The notes under the pieces were generated by a model, which worked only from the letters and a program-made list of their open reading frames with translations, had not been told where the DNA came from and made no database searches. A DNA stretch of 64,000 bases from Coriobacteriia bacterium. GTDB lineage: Bacteria; Actinomycetota; Coriobacteriia; Anaerosomatales; Anaerosomataceae. The position numbers were made by a program, and so were the translations under genes. The stretch lies in NCBI GenBank assembly GCA_016938135.1, contig JAFGVD010000014.1, positions 1 to 64,000 of the forward strand, read 5' to 3'. Positions within the stretch are counted from its first letter, which is position 1. Each line of letters starts with the position of its first letter. Positions 44,477 through 52,079 of the stretch are shown here, piece by piece.

Positions 44477-45223
44477 CTATGCCTCGAGCGCGCTGAGAGC
44501 GGCACCGTAGGCGCCGACGGTCTGCGCTTCCCTCGGGATGACGACCTGACCATCAAAGCCCGCGCGCACCAGATCTGCCATGGCACGGTTCTTGGCCACA
44601 CCCCCGGCGAAAACGAGAGGCCCGCTGGCGCCTATGCGCTTGAGAGAACCCAAGGTCCTGGCGGCGATCGAGTCGTGAAGCCCACGGGCGATCCTGCCGC
44701 GGTCGATTCCTTTGTGCACAAGCCCCGTGACTTCACTCTCGGCGAACACCGTGCACATCGATGAGATCGCCACGCTCGTCTCGGCTGCCATTGCGGCCTC
44801 CGCCATCTGCGCCAGATCGAACCCCAGCGCCCGCGCCATGACCTCCAGGAACTTGCCGGTCCCTGCGGCGCACTTGTCGTTCATCTGGAAGTCGCTGACC
44901 CCGCCTCCGGGCTTGAGCGCGATGACCTTGGTGTCTTGCCCGCCGATGTCGAGCACAGATGCCGCCCCGGGGTGGAGCGCCGAGGCACCCAGCGCGTAGG
45001 CCTTGATCTCCGTGACCACTCCGCACCCCAGCGACTCGCGAGCGGCATGACGTCCGTAGCCCGTGGCAACCACCAGATCGTGATCGCCACGGGCAAGGAA
45101 GCTCTCGTAAGCTGCAGCCGGATCAAAACCGGAGTCCGCAACAGCATGGTCGGTGATACGCCCATCCTCAAGCCACACCGCGTTAACGCTTCGCGACCCT
45201 ATGTCCAGCCCCAGCACTCGCAT
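44477..45223 (-). CDS. BadF/HgdC-type ATPase activator
   Basis: A 248-residue ASKHA-fold ATPase that injects an electron into a partner reductase. Motifs include the phosphate-1 loop LGLDIGSRSVNAVWL, DIGGQDTKVIAL, and the two cluster-ligating cysteines in NDKCAAGTGKF and SSMCTVFAESE, which bridge a [4Fe-4S] cluster between two subunits. Encoded 3 bases after the HgdB-like reductase, it must serve that protein. Confidence 0.93.
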   Translation of the reverse strand: MRVLGLDIGSRSVNAVWLEDGRITDHAVADSGFDPAAAYESFLARGDHDLVVATGYGRHAARESLGCGVVTEIKAYALGASALHPGAASVLDIGGQDTKVIALKPGGGVSDFQMNDKCAAGTGKFLEVMARALGFDLAQMAEAAMAAETSVAISSMCTVFAESEVTGLVHKGIDRGRIARGLHDSIAARTLGSLKRIGASGPLVFAGGVAKNRAMADLVRAGFDGQVVIPREAQTVGAYGAALSALEA

Positions 45224-45226
45224 GTC

Positions 45227-46507
45227 TTACAGCATCTCCAGGAACGCCTCGACACGGGTGGATAGCTGGCCCACGTCCTCCATGGAGTAGTCGGTGGTGA
45301 TCTTGAGCACCGGGAAGCCGGCATCGCGAACGGTCGTCTCCACGGCGTTGGACTCCATCTCGTACAGTCCACAGAACTGCAGCGAGTAGTCGATCACGCC
45401 GTCAGCGCCCAGGTCCTTCGCCATGCGGACGACATCCTCAAGACGGCCCTTGTTGGGCGTGAAGCATGCGCAGTTGATGTCGAGGTACTTCTCGGCGATA
45501 TCGTCGATCATCTCATCGAGTGTGGCCGCGTCCTCGGACACGAGGTCTTGATAGTAGCGGCTGCCGGTGCACATCTCTTCGCCGACTACAACGGCACCGG
45601 CCTTCTCGATGATGTCGTGAAGCTTCCAGTTGGGGAGCGCCATCGGAGTACCCGTCACGAGGATGCGCTTGGCACCCTTGGCGGTGACGCCCTCGCCTGC
45701 GGCTACGCGCGCCTCAAGCTCATCGGCAAGGACGTTCATCATCTGGGTGAAGCGAGGCACATCGTCGTAGAAGGCGACCTGCGTGGCGAGCAGCGCGTCT
45801 TTGCCACTGATCGGCGCCGGGTCGGCAGCACGCGTCGCGGCGATGCGCTGCAGCGCACGGCGCTTGTCGTTGACCTCTTTGATCGCCGCCTTGAGCGACT
45901 CGGCGGTGATGGTGTTGCCCGTGACCTCCTCCACCTTCGCAATAAGCCCGCGGATCTCATCGCGCCACATCTGCATGTCGACGTCACGCTTCATCTGCGG
46001 AAGCTCCATGACGTACACGTTGTGCAGATCGCCGAGAAGCTCGTAGGCCTTCTTCTTGCCATCGCACGTGGTCTCGCCGATCACCAGGTCCGCAGACTCG
46101 ATGTAGGGACACACCTTGGCGAGCTTGAAGCCCATGAAGGACTTGATGAGCGCGCACGTATTGCGCGGCATGATCTGTTCGACCTGGTCGTAGGCGAACT
46201 CGGCACCCGCACACAGCCCCACGCACCAGCCGGCGGCAGCGCGGATGATCTCCTCGGGCACATAGAGGCAGAACGTGCCAAAGATTTTGCCGCCCGCCTT
46301 GCGGTAGTCGTCGAGCTCCTTGATGCGCAGCCCATGGACCTCACTCATCACGAAGTTGAGGTAGTCCATGCCCTGTGGCCGATTCTCTTGCGTGAGGTAC
46401 GCGTCGCCAAAGAGCTGTCCCACGGCGCCAAGCAGCGCATCGTGTGTGGGCAGGTCAAGGCCCAGCTCATCCCACATCGGATGGTAGTCGACCGGCTGAT
46501 CGCTCAT
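45227..46507 (-). CDS. double-cubane cluster protein / HgdB-like reductase
   Basis: A 426-residue protein of the 2-hydroxyacyl-CoA dehydratase D / benzoyl-CoA reductase family. It is a single subunit with no separate HgdA, which fits the double-cubane cluster proteins (DCCP) that reduce small molecules such as acetylene in vitro. About ten cysteines are spread over the two sub-domains (GTFCLYV, GWCVGLCAG, PRNTCAL, AKVCPYIES, GETTCDGKKK, EEMCTGSRYY, NCACFTPN, QFCGLYE). The physiological substrate of this family is unknown. AAGGAG precedes the ATG. Confidence 0.88.
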   Translation of the reverse strand: MSDQPVDYHPMWDELGLDLPTHDALLGAVGQLFGDAYLTQENRPQGMDYLNFVMSEVHGLRIKELDDYRKAGGKIFGTFCLYVPEEIIRAAAGWCVGLCAGAEFAYDQVEQIMPRNTCALIKSFMGFKLAKVCPYIESADLVIGETTCDGKKKAYELLGDLHNVYVMELPQMKRDVDMQMWRDEIRGLIAKVEEVTGNTITAESLKAAIKEVNDKRRALQRIAATRAADPAPISGKDALLATQVAFYDDVPRFTQMMNVLADELEARVAAGEGVTAKGAKRILVTGTPMALPNWKLHDIIEKAGAVVVGEEMCTGSRYYQDLVSEDAATLDEMIDDIAEKYLDINCACFTPNKGRLEDVVRMAKDLGADGVIDYSLQFCGLYEMESNAVETTVRDAGFPVLKITTDYSMEDVGQLSTRVEAFLEML

Positions 46508-46614
46508 CGTGTGCTCCTTACCCTTGCGTTAGTTTCTCCTGATACGCACTATAAAATAGTCTTATATCAGACGACATAGGGGTTGTCCACGAAGCACAGC
46601 AGGATAGGCTCGCG

Positions 46615-47436
46615 CTAAGAAGAGCGCGAATAGCTGCCTAGCAGCTTGACGGAACGCAGCTTCAGGCGCAGGCACTCAAGAGCGAGCGCGACAGGCTCGT
46701 CTTCCGCGTGCCCTTGGAGGTCGACGTAGAACATGTACTCCCCCAACGCGCGCTTGGTGGGCCGCGACTGGATCTTTGTGAGGTTGATCTGTCCAAAAGC
46801 GAACTCCGACAAGATCATGTGCAGCGTACCCGGCTTGTCCTGATGCATGAACAGCGCAACCGAGGTCTTGTCGTGTCCGGTGCGTGGCTGAAGCCCTTTG
46901 CCAAGCAGTATGAATCGCGTCTGGTTGTCTTCGAAGTCCTCGATCGACGGCTCCATGATCACACCGCCGTGCAACCTCGCCGCAAGCGAGGTGCCTACAG
47001 CAGCCAGTCCCGGCTCGGCCACAGCACGCTTCGCGGCCTCAGCCGTGGAGTTGGCTGCCACGATGGGACGTCCCGTCAGGTGCGTCGCAAGCCACTTCCT
47101 GCACTGGGCAGTGGCCTGGGGGTGGCTGACCACCGCGGTGACGTCGTCCAGCCCCACGCCAGGCGCCACGATGAGCGCATGGTGGATGTCACGCACTACT
47201 TCCCGCTGAATGTAGAGATCCGTATCGAACGCCAGCGCGTCCAGCGTAGCGTTCACGCTGCCCTCGACCGAGTTCTCGATGGGGACTATCCCGTACTGGG
47301 CACGTCCGTCGGCAGCCGCAGCAAAGACATCGTCGATGGTGGTACAAGCGACTGGCTCTATGTCGGGTATCTCCAAAGACAGCAACGCCTCTTCCGAGAA
47401 GGTCCCCGCCGGCCCGAGAAATGCGCACTTTGTCAC
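46615..47436 (-). CDS. pheA: prephenate dehydratase
   Basis: A 273-residue enzyme of phenylalanine synthesis, converting prephenate to phenylpyruvate. The catalytic region has FLGPAGTFSEEA, PIENSVEGSVNATLD and the TRF motif in NQTRFILLG. The C-terminal ACT domain (about 195-270) carries IQSRPTKRALGEYMFYVD, the phenylalanine-binding site for feedback inhibition. Its ATG overlaps the stop of the upstream diguanylate cyclase by 4 bases, an odd pairing. Confidence 0.95.
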   Translation of the reverse strand: MTKCAFLGPAGTFSEEALLSLEIPDIEPVACTTIDDVFAAAADGRAQYGIVPIENSVEGSVNATLDALAFDTDLYIQREVVRDIHHALIVAPGVGLDDVTAVVSHPQATAQCRKWLATHLTGRPIVAANSTAEAAKRAVAEPGLAAVGTSLAARLHGGVIMEPSIEDFEDNQTRFILLGKGLQPRTGHDKTSVALFMHQDKPGTLHMILSEFAFGQINLTKIQSRPTKRALGEYMFYVDLQGHAEDEPVALALECLRLKLRSVKLLGSYSRSS

Positions 47437-48998
47437 GGCTTCAATTCCTGTCCTGGCTCAAGATCGAACCTGCTCAAACGTATCTTCGGCGCTCTTACTC
47501 GGTCTTTGCCCGTTGTCTTCGATTGGTAGAGGGCGTCATCGGCTTGCCGCAGCAGGCTCTCTTTGTCTTCAGCGTGTAGTGGCAGGTTGGCGACGCCCAG
47601 GCTCATAGTGACGTGGATCGTCCGCTCGCCCTCGGCATCCAAGAAGCGGTGCATGCTCACGGCTTCGCGGACCTTCTCGGCAACGATGAAAGCACCCGAG
47701 GCGTCGGTTTCCGGAAGCAGCACGGAGAACTCCTCGCCGCCGTAACGCGCCACAATATCCACCTCACGGACTGTGGACTTGATGACGTTGCCCAGATCGG
47801 CAAGGACACCGTCACCCACAAGGTGGCCGTAGGTGTCGTTGACCGCCTTGAAGTCATCAACGTCCAGCATCAAGAAGGACAGCTGCTTGCCGTAGCGCTT
47901 GGCTCGCCCGATCTCATCGTCAAGGCGCTGCTGCAGGTAGCGGTAGTTGTAAAGGTCCGTCAGCTCGTCGGTGATCGCAAGCCGTTTGGTGAGCTTGTAC
48001 AGACGCGAGTTCTCCACCGCGACCACAAGCTCCGCGGCCACCGCATGCAAGACCATGTGGTCATCAGCATCAAGCATGTCGATGGCCTGGCTGTCCGCGC
48101 AGAACACCACGATCATCTGGTTATGATCGAGCAGCTCAAGGCAGGCAAAGTGTTCGTCGGATACCCCCAGGTCACTCCTGGTGACATCAAGCACACCACA
48201 GGCTTTAGAGATATCGTTGTGCAGACCCCTGCTGGCCGAGAAGAGCGTCTCGCCCTTGTCCTTGTCGATAACGAAGATGCACGCGGCGGGTATCTCGATG
48301 ACCTTCTGCAGTCTTTCCAGGACCACCGGGCCCACGGAGTCGAAGTCAAGGGTGGAGTGGATGATCTCCGATATCTCGGCGACCGCACGCAGCTCTGCAA
48401 CGCTGCGCTCCAGTTTCTGGTTGAGGTCGGTCGCATCATCAACGCGCTCCTCGGCCTCATCGGCCCTGTAGGACTGCCTCTCTATCATCAGCCCCACGAA
48501 CCAGCCGATGACGAGCACCGCGGCCACCTTCATGGTGAGGAAGATGACGTGCACGAACGGCATAGAGAACACCGGTACGGCAAGGTGTCCGATGAGATAC
48601 GCCACCACAAGGAACGCCGAGTAGATCCACGAACGGGCACGACGGAAGACGGTCGCGTAGAGCATGGACTCGAGCATCACCCATACGTAGAAGGGGTCAT
48701 GCAACTCGGTGGTCGCCGCAACAAGCGCACCAAGCGCCACACAGTCGAACGGAAGCGTGAAGTGCATCAGCTTCTGGAAGTCCAAAGCCGGGGTTGTGTA
48801 GCGCGCCACCGCGATGCCCAGCGTGTACAGAGTCCATACAACGGTGCCCAACAAGAAGATGTCCGAGAGGGGCGCCGTTTCGAGTCCCCTTGCCCAGATA
48901 AGATACAAGACGATCAGGAACACCGCCGCAGCCGACCGGACAAAGAGGAACGCCCCACTGTCAAGTTCGATGCGACCTTTGTTAGGGACTGTAGTCAA
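47433..48998 (-). CDS. membrane diguanylate cyclase with GAF domain
   Basis: A 521-residue protein. About six N-terminal membrane helices (residues 15-170) are followed by a coiled coil, a GAF domain (about 205-335) and a GGDEF domain. The active site reads RYGGEEFSVLLPE and is intact. The inhibitory RxxD site (REVD) lies five residues before it, so product inhibition is expected. FLMLDVDDFKAVNDTYGH holds the metal ligand. It makes c-di-GMP. The start is a TTG at 48998 with GAAGGG upstream. Confidence 0.92.
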   Translation of the reverse strand: MTTVPNKGRIELDSGAFLFVRSAAAVFLIVLYLIWARGLETAPLSDIFLLGTVVWTLYTLGIAVARYTTPALDFQKLMHFTLPFDCVALGALVAATTELHDPFYVWVMLESMLYATVFRRARSWIYSAFLVVAYLIGHLAVPVFSMPFVHVIFLTMKVAAVLVIGWFVGLMIERQSYRADEAEERVDDATDLNQKLERSVAELRAVAEISEIIHSTLDFDSVGPVVLERLQKVIEIPAACIFVIDKDKGETLFSASRGLHNDISKACGVLDVTRSDLGVSDEHFACLELLDHNQMIVVFCADSQAIDMLDADDHMVLHAVAAELVVAVENSRLYKLTKRLAITDELTDLYNYRYLQQRLDDEIGRAKRYGKQLSFLMLDVDDFKAVNDTYGHLVGDGVLADLGNVIKSTVREVDIVARYGGEEFSVLLPETDASGAFIVAEKVREAVSMHRFLDAEGERTIHVTMSLGVANLPLHAEDKESLLRQADDALYQSKTTGKDRVRAPKIRLSRFDLEPGQELKP

Positions 48999-49104
48999 GC
49001 GACGCGCCCTTCACGTAGCGAGTATCTTTGAATGAGTATAACCTTCACTGGGTGGACTACGGGACACATAGAACTTCAAGAAGCAAAGCACACGGAGGTA
49101 CCAG

Positions 49105-49866
49105 ATGCGTCCAGAGGAACTGCGTGATCTGCTTGAAGCGGTTGCAGGCGGCGAATATACGGTAGAAGCAGCACAGAAGCGGTTGGCTTCACTACCCTTT
49201 ACTGATCTGGGCGATGCAAAGATCGACCACCACCGGGCCATACGGTGCGGGTTCGCCGAAGTGATCTTCTGCCAGGGCAAGACCCCGTCGCAGGTACGCT
49301 CGATCACACGCGAGATGCTCGAGAAGGGCGATGTCGTCTTGGGGACCCGCGCCAGCGCGGCGCATTTCCAGGCGGTGGCCCAGTTCGCCCTGGACGCACG
49401 TTACTTCGAGGAGCCGGGTCTGCTCGTGGTGGATCGCCGGGAGACGCGGCCCGCCGTGGGCCACATCGTTGTCGCCTCGGGTGGTACCGCCGACGTACCG
49501 GTGGCCGAAGAGGCCGCCATCTCCGCTGAGGTCATGGGAAACCGCGTGACACGCCTGTACGACGTGGGAGTGGCAGGGATCCACAGACTGCTCGCGCACG
49601 AAGAGGTCTTGCGTGACGCGAACGTCATCGTCGCTGTTGCAGGCATGGAAGGAGCGCTCCCGTCTCTGGTGACGGGGCTCGTCTCCTGCCCGGTTGTCGC
49701 GGTGCCCACCTCGGTGGGCTACGGCGCGTCTTTCGGCGGGATCTCCGCTTTGCTCACGATGCTCAACTCGTGCTCGTCCGGGATGGGTGTGGTCAACATC
49801 GACAACGGCTTCGGGGCAGCGGCTATGGCAAGCCGCATCAACCACGCGGCGGCCGAGCCTCGATGA
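49105..49866 (+). CDS. larB: nickel-pincer cofactor biosynthesis protein LarB
   Basis: A 253-residue AIR-carboxylase-like enzyme that carboxylates and hydrolyses nicotinic acid adenine dinucleotide, the first step to the nickel-pincer cofactor. The C-terminal region has VVASGGTADVPVAEEA, VAGMEGALPSLVTGLV and PTSVGYGASFGGISALLTMLNSC, typical of LarB. GGAGGT lies 6 bases before the ATG. It overlaps larC by 4 bases. Confidence 0.94.
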   Translation: MRPEELRDLLEAVAGGEYTVEAAQKRLASLPFTDLGDAKIDHHRAIRCGFAEVIFCQGKTPSQVRSITREMLEKGDVVLGTRASAAHFQAVAQFALDARYFEEPGLLVVDRRETRPAVGHIVVASGGTADVPVAEEAAISAEVMGNRVTRLYDVGVAGIHRLLAHEEVLRDANVIVAVAGMEGALPSLVTGLVSCPVVAVPTSVGYGASFGGISALLTMLNSCSSGMGVVNIDNGFGAAAMASRINHAAAEPR

Positions 49867-51041
49867 TCGCGTATCTGGACTGCGCCACCGGCGCCAGCGG
49901 CGACAAGCTCCTCTCGGCGCTCATCGATGCCGGCTTTCGCATCGAGGATCTGCGAGAGGCGCTTTCTGGCCTCGGGCTGGGTCACGTACGTGTCGAGACC
50001 GCCGAGGTCTCCCGTGCCGGTGTTCGCGGGTTGCATCTCACAGTGGAGGCACCCGACGATCGCACGCACCGCCACTGGAAAGACATCCGCGAGCTCATCG
50101 AGTCCTCCTCTCTCCCCGCGCCGGTACGCGAAGACGCACTAGCCACCTTCGAGCTCATCGCGCACGCCGAGGCAAAGGTGCACGGCACAACGCCCGAGCA
50201 GGTGCACTTCCACGAGGTCGGCGCCATCGACAGCATCGTCGACGTCGTTGGCGTGGCACTTGGCATCCACTCGCTTGGCATCAAGCGGCTCATCTCCTCG
50301 GTCGTTGCGGTTGGCAGCGGCACCGTCAACACGGCCCACGGCGTCCTGCCCGTCCCCGCTCCGGCCACGGCCCTGCTGCTGGAGGGCGTTCCCATTGTAG
50401 GGACCGATCTTGAAGGCGAGCTGACCACCCCCACCGGGGCGGCGCTGGTACGCATCCATGCGGACGGGTTCGGCCCCATGTCAGCGATGACCCTGCGCGC
50501 AGTAGGTCACGGCGCCGGTACGCGTGAGCTGGCGCGGCCCAATGTGGCACGCCTGCTCCTGGGCGAGCCCATCACCCGGACGATCGAACCGGACACCGAG
50601 GAGATCGTGGTGCTGGAGAGCACGATCGATCACCTCAGCGGCGAACATCTGGCATACGCGGCCGACCAGCTGCGCGAGACGGCTGCGCTGGACGTGTGGA
50701 TGACGCCGGTGGTCATGAAGAAGGGCCGCCCAGCGGTGGTCCTCAGCGTGCTGGCGCGTCCCTCGGATGCGGGCGATATCGCTCAGGCTGTGCTCGCCCA
50801 GACGGGAACACTGGGAGTGCGTGTGATGCCGGCAGACCGGCTCGTCGCCCCGCGCCGCCAACTCACGCTGCAGACCAGCATGGGCAGCGTCAGGTTCAAG
50901 GTATCGGACACGCCCGGGGCGACCCCTCGCATCCGCGCCGAGGCCGAAGACTGCATGCGCCTCGCGCACGAGCACGGCATGCCCGTAGCCCGTGTGGCAC
51001 AGATGCTTGCCAGGGAGGCCGAGCAGATCACAGGGCTGTGA
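49863..51041 (+). CDS. larC: nickel-pincer cofactor nickel insertion protein LarC
   Basis: A 392-residue protein that inserts nickel into the pincer cofactor. The start MIAYLDCATGASGDKLLSAL, VHFHEVGAIDSIVDVVG and TTPTGAALV are LarC signatures. It is a single intact frame, without the programmed frameshift seen in some LarC genes. LarE and lactate racemase LarA are not in the window; the client enzyme must be elsewhere. Confidence 0.94.
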   Translation: MIAYLDCATGASGDKLLSALIDAGFRIEDLREALSGLGLGHVRVETAEVSRAGVRGLHLTVEAPDDRTHRHWKDIRELIESSSLPAPVREDALATFELIAHAEAKVHGTTPEQVHFHEVGAIDSIVDVVGVALGIHSLGIKRLISSVVAVGSGTVNTAHGVLPVPAPATALLLEGVPIVGTDLEGELTTPTGAALVRIHADGFGPMSAMTLRAVGHGAGTRELARPNVARLLLGEPITRTIEPDTEEIVVLESTIDHLSGEHLAYAADQLRETAALDVWMTPVVMKKGRPAVVLSVLARPSDAGDIAQAVLAQTGTLGVRVMPADRLVAPRRQLTLQTSMGSVRFKVSDTPGATPRIRAEAEDCMRLAHEHGMPVARVAQMLAREAEQITGL

Positions 51042-51052
51042 CCGGGAACTAG

Positions 51053-51087
51053 GAGAGCCCGCTTGAGGGGCTCAAGCAGGCTCTCGT
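51053..51087 (+). terminator. terminator after larC
   Basis: GAGAGCCCGCTTGA and TCAAGCAGGCTCTC form a long stem around GGGGC. Only a few Ts follow. Confidence 0.65.
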
Positions 51088-51230
51088 CGTAGCCGACTGT
51101 ATATTTCCAGCGCCCGCGGCCACGGTCCTCGACGCTGGCACCCTCAAAGGAGTGCCATCTGTTCTATACATCGGGCTTGACCGCGGGAGAGTTTATGCCC
51201 TTCTGATAAGCGGCAAGTTCTGTCAATTGG

Positions 51231-52040
51231 TCACAGAATCCGGTAGGCGCCATCACTCTCAAGCAAGAAGCCTTCGGCCACCAGCGCATCCAACACCCCG
51301 GCCACGCGCCCCGGTTCGAATCCTGTGGTCTCGGCCAACACCGGTGCACGGAGTCCCGGCGTCTGAATGAGCGCACGCAAGATGTGCCCGCGCAGCTGCC
51401 GGGTTGAGCCCTCGAAGCGAGACTGCTTCACGTGATGCTTGCTTCGGCGACTCGGATTGGGTAACCGCTTCTTCAGGTCCGTCCCGTAGTCCATCAGCGC
51501 GTAGAACCACTGGCGGGGGTCCTGTGCGTCCATGGTCGCTTCAACGATGGGGAGGATGACCGAATCCGGTACGTCCTCTGCGTCCTCGAAGTAATGGTGC
51601 AGGTAAACGGCACGGATGTTCGTCTCGATGAAAGGGACGCCTGTATCAAACGCGAAGGCGAGTATCTGCGCCGCCGTGGCATGCCCGATGCCCGGCAGGC
51701 CCGTGAGGCCATCAAGCGTTTGAGGGAGGCGGCCGCCGTGCTCATGGAGCACGATCTCGGCGATGCGCTTGAGCGATTGCGCGCGACGGTTATAGCCAAG
51801 TCCGCTCCAGACACGCAAGACGTCCTCAAGTGACGCCGCTGCCAGTGCGTCGAAGTCACAGAACTCATCTATGAACTCCTGCCACTTGGGCAAGACCCTC
51901 GATACCTGCGTTTGCTGAAGCATGATCTCGGAGACAACAACGCCATAAGGGTCTTGCGTCCGCCTCCAGGGAAGGTCGCGCCCATGCTCGGCGTAGTACT
52001 CCCAAACTTGCTCCGAGAATGCCGAGGATACCTCGCGCAT
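51231..52040 (-). CDS. MutY-like HhH-GPD glycosylase lacking Fe-S cysteines
   Basis: A 269-residue protein. VSEIMLQQTQVSRVLPKW holds the catalytic Glu position of MutY, and LTGLPGIGHATAAQILAFAF is the helix-hairpin-helix. The second catalytic residue, Asp in the usual LDGNVKRV, is Glu here (FIETNIRAVY). The four Cys of the [4Fe-4S] loop are absent, and the MutT-like C-terminal domain is replaced by a winged-helix-like end (GHILRALIQTPGLRAPVLAETTGF). It is therefore a distinct subfamily of A/G-type glycosylases. The start at 52040 is chosen for GGGAGG spacing. Confidence 0.85.
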   Translation of the reverse strand: MREVSSAFSEQVWEYYAEHGRDLPWRRTQDPYGVVVSEIMLQQTQVSRVLPKWQEFIDEFCDFDALAAASLEDVLRVWSGLGYNRRAQSLKRIAEIVLHEHGGRLPQTLDGLTGLPGIGHATAAQILAFAFDTGVPFIETNIRAVYLHHYFEDAEDVPDSVILPIVEATMDAQDPRQWFYALMDYGTDLKKRLPNPSRRSKHHVKQSRFEGSTRQLRGHILRALIQTPGLRAPVLAETTGFEPGRVAGVLDALVAEGFLLESDGAYRIL

Positions 52041-52079
52041 GTTCATCCTCCCATCGATGATCCCACGCCGGTTCTTCGG

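Noticed and set aside
45548-46579. 343-residue plus-strand frame
   Set aside because: Antisense to the double-cubane reductase gene. No signal of its own.
47613-49031. 472-residue plus-strand frame
   Set aside because: Antisense to the intact diguanylate cyclase gene, His/Arg-rich, no domain pattern.
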